A DNA stretch of 64,000 bases from Desulfogranum japonicum DSM 18378 (lineage in GTDB: Bacteria > Desulfobacterota > Desulfobulbia > Desulfobulbales > Desulfobulbaceae): NCBI RefSeq assembly GCF_000429945.1, contig NZ_KE386993.1, positions 1 through 64,000 on the forward strand, in the 5' to 3' direction. The translations under genes were made by a program, and so were the position numbers. Numbering within the stretch: the stretch's first letter is position 1; each line of letters begins with the position of its first letter. The notes under the pieces were generated by a model. The model searched no databases. It was not told the origin of the DNA and saw only the letters and a program-made list of their open reading frames with translations. Of the stretch, positions 1 through 9,166 are shown one piece after another.

Positions 1-200
1 GCAAAACTTATGAAAAGCAAGCATATCCGGTATTAGTCAGCCTTTCGGCTGGTTATCCCAAACATGGAGGTAGGTTATCTACGCGTTACTCACCCGTGCG
101 CCACTCTACTCAAGTTCCGAAGAACTCTTTCGCGTTCGACTTGCATGTGTTAAGCACGCCGCCAGCGTTCGTTCTGAGCCAGGATCAAACTCTCCAGTTT
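1..200 (-). rRNA. 16S ribosomal RNA, 5' part (runs off left edge)
   Basis: Read on the minus strand, the universal 5' sequence AGAGTTTGATCCTGGCTCAG is at about 174-193, followed by the usual GGCGGCGTGCTTAACACATG and the first variable region. The mature 5' end should lie near position 200. Only about the first 200 nt are in the window. The sequence looks deltaproteobacterial (Desulfobulbales-like), judged by eye without alignment. Confidence 0.97.
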
Positions 201-450
201 ATATCCTGACCAATCTTTCAAGATCGGACTTAACTTCTAAAAAATCTTTTTGAGTGCTGTGCACTCTTTGGCCCGCTTGTTTACTATTCAGTTTTCAAAG
301 ATCAAAGCCTCAACGAGGCCGTCCACGCTATGCGTTTTTGCTTCAGCGCGGAAGCTCAACTTAATCTATTTTTGTTTTTCCGTCAACAGAAAAGTTTTGC
401 TTTTTGTTGTCTCGTTTGCGACGCTTTGTTGTCACGAGCAACGGGGCGGC

Positions 451-479
451 AAAATACAGTACTTGGAGGTTCTTGTCAA
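451..479 (-). promoter_or_regulatory. Sigma70-type promoter of the rRNA operon
   Basis: On the minus strand TTGACA (474-479) is separated by exactly 17 bp from TATTTT (451-456). It lies about 250 bp upstream of the mature 16S 5' end, where an rRNA leader promoter is expected. The 200-450 stretch is therefore probably the transcribed leader; it includes a TGATCTTTGAAAACTGAATA block typical of rRNA leaders. No protein gene is seen in 200-629. Confidence 0.65.
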
Positions 480-629
480 AGATTTTTTTTTGAATTGAGT
501 GAAAAAAAATAAAATGTGGTAAAAGCCGTCGTATTTCTCCAAACTGACATAGTGTTTGCCAGTGCGTCAGGTTTTATCGTAACATAAATCGTGTGTAAGC
601 AAACACTGCTTTGAGTTATTGTAAACCGA

Positions 630-2102
630 TTGACTTCAGTAGAACAACAGATGCAAGATATTAATACGAAATTACGCGCTATCCCAAAGGTTGATGAGTG
701 TCTTCGCAGGCTGGAATCGCATTCGCAACTCGACCATATTCCATTGATGCAGAAAACCTATGCAATACGAAATTATCTTCAGTCACTCAGGCAGCGTTTG
801 CTGGCCGATGACCCCTGTCCTGAGTTAGGTAAAGGTGAGGCACATTTTACCCAAGGTTTGGTTGGATATGTGCTATCCTCTGATAAGCCCAGGTTTCAAC
901 GTGTTGTTAACGGTAGTGGCGTGATTATTCATACAAACATGGGACGTTCGCTTTTGCCTCAGATCACTGTGGATATGCTTGCAAACGCTGCCAAATGGTA
1001 CAGTAATCTTGAATTTGACCTGAAAACCGGTAAACGCGGCAGTCGTTATAGCCATGTTGAAGACCTCATTTGCCTGATAACAGGTGCTGAGGCTGCCCTG
1101 GTGGTCAACAATAATGCTGCTGCGGTGCTTATTGTTCTTGAGACTCTTGCAAAGCAACGTGAAGTAATTGTTTCCAGAGGACAACTGGTTGAAATAGGCG
1201 GTTCCTTTCGTATTCCTGAGGTTATGGAGAGAAGTGGAGCAAAGCTCGTGGAGGTCGGTGCAACCAATAGAACACATCTACGGGATTATGAAATTGCCAT
1301 TAATGAACGTACAGGAGCGCTTTTACGTGTTCATTGCAGCAATTACCGTATTGTTGGATTTACCAAGGAGGTGAGTAATGAGGAATTGGTTGCCCTCGGT
1401 CATCAGCATTCACTTCCAGTAATAGAGGATTTGGGTTCAGGTTGCTTTGTTGACCTTAAGCAGTTTGGCCTGGAGCATGAACCTACTGTTCAGGAAGTTG
1501 TCAAGTCCGGCGTTGATGTAATAACTTTCAGTGGTGATAAACTTCTGGGTGGGCCACAAGCGGGAATTATTCTTGGAAAGAAAACATATATAGAAAAAAT
1601 AAAACGTAACCCCCTCAATCGTGCTCTTCGAATTGATAAATTTACTTTGGCTGCGCTGGAGTCTGTACTGCGATTATATCGAGATGAGGAACGAGCCTTT
1701 CAGTTAATTCCAACTCTTGCCATGATTGCAGATCCCCTTGAGAGTTTGGCGAGTAAAGCTGAAGTTTGTATTGCTGCTTTAAAACAATCGGGTTTGTCCG
1801 GGTGTCGTTTTCAGGTAGTAGACAGCTATGCCAGGGTAGGGGGTGGGGCAATGCCTGAGCAGAGTTTAGCGAGTAAAGCTGTTGCTTTCACACCGGACTG
1901 CATGGGGCTTGTGGAATTTGAAAAACAACTGCGGGGTAGAGCAATTCCCATTATTGGTAGAATTGAAAATAGACAGTTGCTCATAGATATGCGCACCATT
2001 CAAGAAGATGAGATCTCTCTTGTGGTCCAGGCAATTTTTGAGATTTGTTCCGGGGTTGTAAATGAAAGAGAGGGATTGTGGGGCAATATAAAGAGAGTGT
2101 AG
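630..2102 (+). CDS. selA: L-seryl-tRNA(Sec) selenium transferase
   Basis: SelA converts seryl-tRNA(Sec) to selenocysteinyl-tRNA(Sec) using selenophosphate, with pyridoxal phosphate as cofactor. The 490-residue product has the SelA N-terminal domain (IPKVDECL start, RFQRVVNGSGVIIHTNMGRS) and the PLP fold. The PLP-binding lysine is in SGDKLLGGPQAG, about residue 304. Length is close to the family norm. The frame opens at a TTG; an ATG at 651 is an equally plausible start, and neither has a clear ribosome site. The next gene begins on a GTG 25 bp inside its 3' end, implying co-transcription. selB, selC and selD are not in the window, and I saw no selenoprotein gene here. Identity is very secure. 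Confidence 0.96.
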   Translation: MTSVEQQMQDINTKLRAIPKVDECLRRLESHSQLDHIPLMQKTYAIRNYLQSLRQRLLADDPCPELGKGEAHFTQGLVGYVLSSDKPRFQRVVNGSGVIIHTNMGRSLLPQITVDMLANAAKWYSNLEFDLKTGKRGSRYSHVEDLICLITGAEAALVVNNNAAAVLIVLETLAKQREVIVSRGQLVEIGGSFRIPEVMERSGAKLVEVGATNRTHLRDYEIAINERTGALLRVHCSNYRIVGFTKEVSNEELVALGHQHSLPVIEDLGSGCFVDLKQFGLEHEPTVQEVVKSGVDVITFSGDKLLGGPQAGIILGKKTYIEKIKRNPLNRALRIDKFTLAALESVLRLYRDEERAFQLIPTLAMIADPLESLASKAEVCIAALKQSGLSGCRFQVVDSYARVGGGAMPEQSLASKAVAFTPDCMGLVEFEKQLRGRAIPIIGRIENRQLLIDMRTIQEDEISLVVQAIFEICSGVVNEREGLWGNIKRV

Positions 2103-4102
2103 ACCATTTTGAATTATTGGATTTTGTTTTGCTTCAGCCGGCTTTTGTGAGGCAGGTGCAAAGGGTATTTCCAGTATCAACCAGTGTGGAGTTTGTGTTT
2201 CATCATGATACTGTAGATTCTGGCTATGCCTCGCCAGTCCTTGAGGATAACCAGGTGGTATTTTTATTGCCCACTAAAGAGCAGGAAAGTGTTCTGGTAC
2301 GTTGTTTCGATTATGATGTTATGCCATCTCAACTCGATGCAAATCAGCTCCAGAAATTGCAGGAAAGAATTCTATATGAATTGAACCTTGTACGGATGGC
2401 CTATATTGATCCTGTAAGTGGTATGTACAATCGACGTGCTTTACAGCTTTTTGAAACTGAAGGCGCAGAATACTCAGGAGCTTTTTTCCTTCTCCACATT
2501 GTTCCCGGTAGCCTGGCTTTACAGGCTACCACTTCACAGTATCTCAAGGTCCTTGAGGTTTTACACGGTCAAGGGCGTGGCTGCCGGTTTACTTTTGGCA
2601 GCAATCTGTTTGGAATGTTACTTTTTGAGACTGAACATGATGAAAATCTCCAGCTTGCCAGGCTATTGCTGAAAAGTTTAAAGCAGGAGCGTATCCGTCG
2701 GGTGCATATTGCACTATGTTGTACCAATTCTGGAAAGCATGTATTCACGAAGGCCTGGCAAGGAATATCGGAGGCAGAGCGTCGAGGTCCCTATGTTATA
2801 TATGATTCCGCAGAACAATCGATCTGTCCATTTCGACAGCCTGAAAAAGAGATGCTGGCGAAATTACAGCATGCATGGAGGGGGTTGCAGGAGTTTTGGA
2901 TCGTTGTCGCTGAATTGCAGGAAGAAGCTGACGTTGAGGCTGCTCTTGATGTAGTTGAAGGAGCTTTGAAGCCGCACCATTGTGCTCGGCTCCTTTGGGA
3001 GGGCAAAGGCTATTTTGTTGTACAGGGAGACTCTATCAGCTTGCCGGTAACCAAGCTTTCCGCTGCAAAAGAGGCACTTGCACGTACCGGAGTTGAAGGC
3101 GTTGGTGTGAGCCAGTGGCCGGGATTGGATACAAGAAAGAATCAGACAGTGGTAAATGCCCTTAAAGCATTACTGCATCGTACCTTTCTTGAACCTGGGA
3201 CAACTGTGTGTTGCGACGCGCTCACTTTCAATATCAGTGGAGATTATTATTTTGAGCAAGGCGACTACAGGCTTGCTGCGAAAGAGTATAGGCTTGGCTT
3301 GCAGATGGATCCTGAGAATACCAATTTGCTTAATAGTCTCGGTGTGACCTTGACCGAGCTAAATCAGGCCAAGGGTGCTGCTAAGTGCTTTAAGGAGGTT
3401 CTCGCAAGGGATTCCCATAATTTTATGGCCCTTGTGAATTTAGGTTTTTTGCAAATGGCACAGGGAGATAAGGAACAGGCCCTTAGCCTGTTATCCAGAG
3501 GGTATTCTTGTGTGGAGAAGGAAAGTCATGTGGATGAAGAGCTGCTTCATTCGTTGAGTAGCTTGCTCATGGAAAAAGAGAACTATCCGCAAGCTGTAAA
3601 AGTGCTGAAGCGATGGGCTAAGCAATCTGGTAGTAATTTTCTGGTGTATCGTCTCCTTGGTATTAATTATTACAAAATGGCTGATTTCAGGCAAGCTTCT
3701 GTTGCCTGTCAACAGGCACTTAATATTTATCCCAATGATAATGTCAGTCTTAGTATCCTTGGTATGTGCTATGTTGAACTTGGAGAAGGGGTAGATATCG
3801 GAATACGTTTGTGTCGGCAAGCCATGGATTTGGATTCGGGTAATGCAGAGAATTGTATTCGTCTGGCTAAATGTTTGCTGGCTGCTTTACGCTGGGATGA
3901 TGCGGTTCAGGCTTTACCACATCAGATTGGCGATCCTGTTCTCAAGTTTGAATCGTATATATTAAGGGCAAGAGTGCATCTGGAGAAAAAAGAAAACAGC
4001 GAAGCCATAATGCTTTTGAAAGGATTGAAAAAAAATAACAAGATTTCTTTAGAGCACAGGCAACAAGTGATAGAATTACTCAAGAGTATTGATGGAGAGT
4101 AA
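2078..4102 (+). CDS. Degenerate GGDEF-like domain fused to TPR repeats
   Basis: A 674-residue cytoplasmic protein with no signal peptide. Residues about 110-220 resemble a diguanylate cyclase fold: DPVSGMYNRRAL matches the DxLTGLYNRR entry motif. The catalytic GGDEF loop is replaced by FGSNLFG at about residue 172, so cyclase activity is not expected. From about residue 385 onward there are repeated 34-residue TPR-like units (DYYFEQGDYRLAAKEYRLGL, ALVNLGFLQMAQGDKEQAL, RLLGINYYKMADFRQA). The GTG start has GAGGG just upstream and overlaps selA by 25 bp. Role unknown; a scaffold or c-di-GMP/nucleotide-sensing adaptor is inference. Confidence 0.8.
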   Translation: MGQYKESVDHFELLDFVLLQPAFVRQVQRVFPVSTSVEFVFHHDTVDSGYASPVLEDNQVVFLLPTKEQESVLVRCFDYDVMPSQLDANQLQKLQERILYELNLVRMAYIDPVSGMYNRRALQLFETEGAEYSGAFFLLHIVPGSLALQATTSQYLKVLEVLHGQGRGCRFTFGSNLFGMLLFETEHDENLQLARLLLKSLKQERIRRVHIALCCTNSGKHVFTKAWQGISEAERRGPYVIYDSAEQSICPFRQPEKEMLAKLQHAWRGLQEFWIVVAELQEEADVEAALDVVEGALKPHHCARLLWEGKGYFVVQGDSISLPVTKLSAAKEALARTGVEGVGVSQWPGLDTRKNQTVVNALKALLHRTFLEPGTTVCCDALTFNISGDYYFEQGDYRLAAKEYRLGLQMDPENTNLLNSLGVTLTELNQAKGAAKCFKEVLARDSHNFMALVNLGFLQMAQGDKEQALSLLSRGYSCVEKESHVDEELLHSLSSLLMEKENYPQAVKVLKRWAKQSGSNFLVYRLLGINYYKMADFRQASVACQQALNIYPNDNVSLSILGMCYVELGEGVDIGIRLCRQAMDLDSGNAENCIRLAKCLLAALRWDDAVQALPHQIGDPVLKFESYILRARVHLEKKENSEAIMLLKGLKKNNKISLEHRQQVIELLKSIDGE

Positions 4103-4117
4103 AAAAGGAGATCAGTT

Positions 4118-4792
4118 TTGAGCAAACAATTTGTTCACCGAGAAAAGCAGTATTGTCTTGATAATATGGAACGGGGTGATTCCTGGAGAATGTTTCGTAT
4201 TTTGTCTGAGTTTGTCGAAGGGTTTGATACCATGTCTGGACTTAGTATGCCCGCTGTGACTATCTATGGCTCAGCAAGAACCCCAGAGACAAGCCCTGAA
4301 TATATCACAGCCAGGGAGCTTGCTAAAAAACTGGCAACATTGGGGTATCCGATTATTACAGGCGGAGGCCCAGGGATAATGGAAGCCGCCAACAGAGGTG
4401 CTGCTGATGTCGGAGGACTGTCCATAGGGTTAAATATCGATCTGCCCCATGAACAGGAATCGAATCCATATGTTAATTTGCCTCTGGATTTCAGGTATTT
4501 TTTTGTCCGTAAAGTGATGTTTATGAAATATTCCATGGCTTTTATCTGTATGCCTGGCGGTTTCGGGTCTCTGGATGAGTTGTTTGAATCACTTACCCTT
4601 ATACAAACACATAAGATTAAACCATTCCCTATAATACTTTTTGGATCATCTTTTTGGGGGGGATTAATTGATTGGATTCGAGAACAATTACTGAGCGGTG
4701 GTAGAATTTCGGAAGACGATCTCCTGCTTTTTGATGTTATGGACGATGTGGATGAAGTTGTACGATATATTCGCAAAACTCTTGTAATATGA
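4118..4792 (+). CDS. LOG-family (TIGR00730-type) Rossmann protein
   Basis: A 224-residue protein of the LOG / 'lysine decarboxylase-like' family, whose characterised members are cytokinin-riboside-monophosphate phosphoribohydrolases or nucleotide-binding proteins. The nucleotide-binding glycine stretch GGGPGIMEAANRG is at about 81-93. The signature PGGFGSLDE (family PGGxGTxxE, here with S for T) is at about 146-154. Start is TTG at 4118 with a strong AAGGAG at 4105-4110. It follows the TPR gene by 15 bp and precedes pilT by 32 bp, so it is likely in the same transcription unit. The real substrate cannot be read from sequence. Confidence 0.88.
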   Translation: MSKQFVHREKQYCLDNMERGDSWRMFRILSEFVEGFDTMSGLSMPAVTIYGSARTPETSPEYITARELAKKLATLGYPIITGGGPGIMEAANRGAADVGGLSIGLNIDLPHEQESNPYVNLPLDFRYFFVRKVMFMKYSMAFICMPGGFGSLDELFESLTLIQTHKIKPFPIILFGSSFWGGLIDWIREQLLSGGRISEDDLLLFDVMDDVDEVVRYIRKTLVI

Positions 4793-4824
4793 GAGTGCTT
4801 TTGGATGGAATCAAGGAGTAGAGC

Positions 4825-5907
4825 ATGGCTCAGATAGATGCATTTTTTAAATTGATGAATGATGAAGGTGCCTCGGATTTGCACATGATGGCAGGGCAGC
4901 AACCGGTCCTGCGTATTCGAGGTGATATGGAGCGGATCAAGTTCAAGACCATGGACGATGAAACGCTGAAACAGATGCTGTATGAGATTTGTCCTGAAGA
5001 TAAAATAAAAATTTTTGAAGAAACCGGGGATATGGACTTTGGGTATGAAATTCCAGGTCTGGCCCGTTATCGTTGTAATTATTTCCAGCAAAAGTACGGG
5101 ATAGGGGCCGTGTTCAGGGAAATCCCAAGCGATATTCTTACTGTGGATCAGCTCGGGCTGCCTAAAGTCGTTGCAAAACTGGCAAGCCTTCCCAAAGGCC
5201 TGGTTCTGGTGACAGGACCTACTGGTTCAGGTAAGTCTACAACGTTGGCCGCTATTCTTGATGAGTGTAATAAAACCAGGAAAGATCATATCCTGACCAT
5301 TGAAGATCCCATAGAGTTTGTTCACAAGTCCCAGCAGTGCGTCATCAACCATCGTGAAGTGGGAACGCATACCAAAACATTTACAGCAGCCCTCAGGGGG
5401 GCATTGCGTGAAGATCCGGATATTATTCTGGTTGGCGAGCTTCGTGATCTTGAGACTATCTCTCTGGCTATGGAAGCGTCCATGACAGGTCATTTGGTTT
5501 TTGGAACTCTGCATACGATGAATGCCATGAAAACAGTTGATCGTGTGGTTGAGGTATTCCCGGCCAATCAGCAAGGTCAGGTTCGTTCAACGTTGGCAGA
5601 CGCACTCAAAGCAGTGGTGTCTCAGACACTTTTTAAAAGGGTAGATGTAAAGGGCAGGGTGGCAGCACTTGAAATACTCATTTGTACTCCAGCCGTACGT
5701 AACCTCATTCGTGAGTCAAAAACATATCAAATACCGTCGGTTATGCAGACCGGAAAAAAATACGGTATGCAAACGTTGGATGACGCTATCATGGCTCATC
5801 TTGAGAAAAAAAGAATTAGTGCAGAGGATGCCTATTCCAACTGTATTGAAAAAGCGAAATTTGCTAAATTTCTCAAAAAGAATCCTGTGGACTTTACAGA
5901 AATTTAA
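4825..5907 (+). CDS. pilT: Type IV pilus twitching motility ATPase PilT
   Basis: PilT is the hexameric retraction ATPase at the inner-membrane base of type IV pili. The 360-residue product has the N-terminal PAS-like domain (GASDLHMMAGQQPVLRI), Walker A GPTGSGKST near residue 130, Asp box IEDPIEFVH, Walker B DIILVGELRDLETI and the His box GHLVFGTLHT. The C-terminal AIRNLI-type motif appears as AVRNLIRESK. The ATG has GGAG upstream. No pilin or assembly genes are adjacent; the nearest gene downstream is a convergent PilZ-domain gene. Confidence 0.95.
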   Translation: MAQIDAFFKLMNDEGASDLHMMAGQQPVLRIRGDMERIKFKTMDDETLKQMLYEICPEDKIKIFEETGDMDFGYEIPGLARYRCNYFQQKYGIGAVFREIPSDILTVDQLGLPKVVAKLASLPKGLVLVTGPTGSGKSTTLAAILDECNKTRKDHILTIEDPIEFVHKSQQCVINHREVGTHTKTFTAALRGALREDPDIILVGELRDLETISLAMEASMTGHLVFGTLHTMNAMKTVDRVVEVFPANQQGQVRSTLADALKAVVSQTLFKRVDVKGRVAALEILICTPAVRNLIRESKTYQIPSVMQTGKKYGMQTLDDAIMAHLEKKRISAEDAYSNCIEKAKFAKFLKKNPVDFTEI

Positions 5908-5939
5908 TATTTTCCGTGTTTCTGAGGTGTAATCGCCAG

Positions 5940-6001
5940 GTAACTGATCGCAATTCGTAACTAACTGAAAGAATAGTATTGTTAATCCCGTGATCAGTTA
6001 C
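5940..6001. repeat. Short derivative of the GTAAC-ended palindromic repeat (R1)
   Basis: A 62-bp stretch bounded by GTAACTGATCGC and its near-inverse GTGATCAGTTAC. The ends match the ends of the longer repeats near 34.0 kb, 17.4 kb and elsewhere, with the interior missing or diverged. Its right end carries the stop codon of the neighbouring PilZ gene. Confidence 0.5.
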
Positions 6002-6510
6002 ATCGCCTGGTATTTGATATAACGATACAAAACTCTTTTCTGCTTTTCATTCAGGTCCAGAAAACGTGCCCCTGTGACAAGTTTGGGAACAGGCATTTGC
6101 ATGTTTTCTGGAGCGTGTTCGTATGTCGATAAGACTTCTATGGGGAGTTTTTCTAAAAGCGAGCCATCATCACAGCAATAGAGATCGATGTGTAGAGTTT
6201 GATTTTTCTGTAGACACAGATCGAAATTGCAGTCAAAACAGATCCCACCTTCACTTATGTTTTCTATGCGGGAATACTGAGTTTTTTTTCCGGGGATTTT
6301 CATGACAAATGTTCTTGGGAGCGTGACCCGCTGATGTCTGCGCAGGTCATATACCATTGTACAGATGCTGAAGGAAAGGAGTTTTTCCCCGCAATTGTTA
6401 CACCTCAGTCTCGACGAAAAAGGGATTCTGCGAATCCAATTGTCACTTGGTATACGTTTGAGATCAGATCGTTCGCCGCATTGGGGACATTTTTTTCCTA
6501 AGATGACCAT
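5998..6510 (-). CDS. Zinc-ribbon plus PilZ domain protein
   Basis: A 170-residue cytoplasmic protein. The N-terminus has paired cysteines CPQC (8-11) and CNNC (37-40), a likely zinc ribbon. The PilZ domain follows with the c-di-GMP-binding RRHQR (57-61) and NISEGG (84-89), matching RxxxR and (D/N)xSxxG. It should therefore bind c-di-GMP. It is convergent with pilT, which suggests but does not prove a link to pilus control. Its TAA stop is formed by the GTAAC end of a repeat. Confidence 0.85.
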   Translation of the reverse strand: MVILGKKCPQCGERSDLKRIPSDNWIRRIPFSSRLRCNNCGEKLLSFSICTMVYDLRRHQRVTLPRTFVMKIPGKKTQYSRIENISEGGICFDCNFDLCLQKNQTLHIDLYCCDDGSLLEKLPIEVLSTYEHAPENMQMPVPKLVTGARFLDLNEKQKRVLYRYIKYQAM

Positions 6511-6649
6511 AAGTTAATGTATAACCAGGGGTATCTGTTGAGCACGTTGTCGTATAGCGATGATTGATAATTATATCCATTAAATATGTACACAGATTTT
6601 GAATGTTTTTCAAGGTGCTGGTGAACTGCTGGACTTATATTTTTAGTGA

Positions 6650-9157
6650 TTACTTATTACTGTAGAGAATATTCTCTTTATAATCATATAATTGCATGTG
6701 GTTGTCACTGATATTGCAGCGCATGGTCCCGGAAATTGCTGTTGTTGTGAATGGAATGGAGAGTTTTTTCCAAAGGGCGACATTTCGTGGTGCCGGTAAT
6801 CGATCCCGTTTAGCAAATCCGGAAGAAACGATGATGAATTTTGGTGATATTGTCTGCAGTAAATGACGACTTGTTGATGTCGTGCTACCGTGATGTGGCG
6901 CAACAAGTATGGTTGCGGCAGGAAGTGTCTGTTGGTTGAACAGCGCTTCTACGGACTTCGTAATATCTCCAGGCAATAGTATTGATGCGGAGGAGCCTGT
7001 TTGTAATAGTAATACCAGGCTGTTATCGTTTGTAGAGGTCTGTTTTGTTTCCGTCAATCCAGGGGTTCCCAGGCATAGCAAGGTATCTGTGCTGCCTTGA
7101 TGCGCTCGTTCTCCTTTGCTTAACGACCTAATTTGCACTCCTTTCTCCTTTGCTTTGGTAAGCAGTCGAAGATAGCGCCATTCGTTGGTTTTTTGACCAT
7201 TAATGTACAGTGTCTCCGGTGGATACTGATCGAGAAGATACGGTATGCCGTTGTAGTGATCACTGTGTGGGTGGGATATGACGAAAGTCTTGATTTTCCA
7301 TATCCTCCTTTTTCGTAAAAACGGTGCTATGACTGCTTCCCCAACATTATACTTGGCTGATTGTTTCCCTCCGGCATCAATGAGTATGTTGGTTCCATCC
7401 TGTAATTCCAGAAGGGTTGAACTACCCTGCCCAACATCGATGAAATGAACTATGCTGCCAGAGCGTGAGGCTGGGTTCCATAAGGTATAGGTGAAAGAGT
7501 ATAAAAGTAATGATGCTCCAATGGTTTGACTGATTATTTTCCAAGGCAGGGATAGAGAACGGATAAAAGTAAGGCTCAACAGGGTATAATAGCCTGCAAT
7601 TTCCCACCAGGCCGGGCTGATCGTCCAGATTGAAGCAATCGGCAGTTGTGAGCCAAAGGAGAGAATATAATCACTTATGTAAAATCCAAACTCGCCGAGA
7701 TGCAGCAGCGAAAGTGCTGCTTGGGGGAACATGTAGGAAAGCGGAAGGGCTGTTAAACCGAGAGGCAGTGCCCAAAAACAGAGTAATGGTTCTACCAGCA
7801 GGTTGACCATCGGGCCGATTAGAGAGATGCGCCCAAAGTGAGTTAACATAATAGGCAGGGTGGCCAGAGTAGCGCAAACTGAGATGAAAATTGCCATGGG
7901 CGGTAGAAGTAACAATGCCTTCCAGGGATAATTTTTTTTAAAAGCAAGCCACTTGGGGCCGATTTTTCTGGTAACAAGCACTATACCGAGCACTGCCATA
8001 AATGATAGTTGGAACGATGCTGTTGCCAGGGCAAGGGGAGATATGATCAAAACCAGCAGAGCTGCAGCTGCAATAAGGTGAATCGGAGACGTAAAGCGTT
8101 TGAGTAGTATGGCATATGTAGCAAGTATCGCCATGATAAGTGCTCGAAAAACAGGGAGGTTCATGCCTGCGATAAAACTGTAGGCCAAAAGAGCGGGTAC
8201 GGTTAAGGTCAAGGCCAGGGATGGCACATGTGTGTGAAGTAACAGCCAGTGGGAACGCTTGAGCCAGAACATGAGAAAAAAAGTCATTCCCGCAGCAAGC
8301 AGACCAAGATGCAACCCACTGATAGCGAGAATGTGAAGCACGCCCCCTATTTTGAATTTTTCCAGTGTTTCCTTAGATACGTTTGCTCTATATCCAAGGA
8401 GGAGAGCCTGGTAGAGGCTTGCGCTTTCTCGGTCAAGATTGCTGGCAAAAAAAAACGTGAAGTGTTGGCGAAGTTGCTCGGGAAAATACCTGATTCTATC
8501 AAAGAGCGAAGTATCTGTACGTTGTATCGGTTCTATGAGCGTTGGTTTGGAAATCCATCCTGTAATAAAGATATCCTTTTCAGCAAGGTATCTGGCATAG
8601 TTGAATGTCCCAGGAGTTTTTCGCGGGCGTACCTGTGAGATTGTGGCCACTGTTATAAGTGAGGTCCCTGCCTGTATCTGCTGGTCAAGTTGTGCGCGGA
8701 TGGCAAGTCGTACTTTACCTTCAATGGGGATGAATTTTTTTGAACCCTGATTCACATGTTTCATCATCTGACTCACCGCAAGTACCAGGCTGCTTTTTTC
8801 ACCATCATACACAACCATGGATGTCACAGTGCCAATCAGAGTGACCTTTGTCTTTTGGTGTATATGGTTTGCCAGATGACCTGTGGACTTTGTGTGGAGA
8901 GTCCTCTTTTCCACCATGGCGTACCCTAATGCAGCAAAGGCAAGTAGAAGGACAACAAGAGATACTTTTATATCTGCAAACAGATGAGTAAACAGGCCCG
9001 CAACCAGGAGAAGCAAGGTTATGAGAAAAAGATGTGGGACCGCAAATGTCGTCTCAGTTTGCAGGGCTATTGCAATTCCCGTTGCGTAAGCGCATGTTAC
9101 GAAAATAAGAAGATTGTTTCTGCAGAGGTCTACCCCTCTTGGTATAAGATGTTTCAC
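6650..9157 (-). CDS. comEC: DNA internalization competence protein ComEC/Rec2
   Basis: An 835-residue inner-membrane protein of the ComEC/Rec2 family, which forms the channel that carries single-stranded DNA into the cytoplasm during transformation. In order: two N-terminal TM segments, an OB-like soluble region (about 60-200), the Competence domain (ILAISGLHLGLLAAGM, FRALIMAILATYAIL) with multiple TM helices, and a C-terminal metallo-beta-lactamase-like domain. The last has IDVGQGSSTLLEL, SHPHSDHYNG and VAPHHGS, so the metal ligands are kept. Full length for the family. It lies 9 bp downstream of waaA on the same strand. With PilT it hints at natural competence, but other com genes are outside the window. 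Confidence 0.95.
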   Translation of the reverse strand: MKHLIPRGVDLCRNNLLIFVTCAYATGIAIALQTETTFAVPHLFLITLLLLVAGLFTHLFADIKVSLVVLLLAFAALGYAMVEKRTLHTKSTGHLANHIHQKTKVTLIGTVTSMVVYDGEKSSLVLAVSQMMKHVNQGSKKFIPIEGKVRLAIRAQLDQQIQAGTSLITVATISQVRPRKTPGTFNYARYLAEKDIFITGWISKPTLIEPIQRTDTSLFDRIRYFPEQLRQHFTFFFASNLDRESASLYQALLLGYRANVSKETLEKFKIGGVLHILAISGLHLGLLAAGMTFFLMFWLKRSHWLLLHTHVPSLALTLTVPALLAYSFIAGMNLPVFRALIMAILATYAILLKRFTSPIHLIAAAALLVLIISPLALATASFQLSFMAVLGIVLVTRKIGPKWLAFKKNYPWKALLLLPPMAIFISVCATLATLPIMLTHFGRISLIGPMVNLLVEPLLCFWALPLGLTALPLSYMFPQAALSLLHLGEFGFYISDYILSFGSQLPIASIWTISPAWWEIAGYYTLLSLTFIRSLSLPWKIISQTIGASLLLYSFTYTLWNPASRSGSIVHFIDVGQGSSTLLELQDGTNILIDAGGKQSAKYNVGEAVIAPFLRKRRIWKIKTFVISHPHSDHYNGIPYLLDQYPPETLYINGQKTNEWRYLRLLTKAKEKGVQIRSLSKGERAHQGSTDTLLCLGTPGLTETKQTSTNDNSLVLLLQTGSSASILLPGDITKSVEALFNQQTLPAATILVAPHHGSTTSTSRHLLQTISPKFIIVSSGFAKRDRLPAPRNVALWKKLSIPFTTTAISGTMRCNISDNHMQLYDYKENILYSNK

Positions 9158-9166
9158 TCTGCAACT

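Noticed and set aside
4264-5091. 275-codon open frame antisense to the LOG gene and pilT start
   Set aside because: Entirely opposite two well-supported genes, with no family resemblance.
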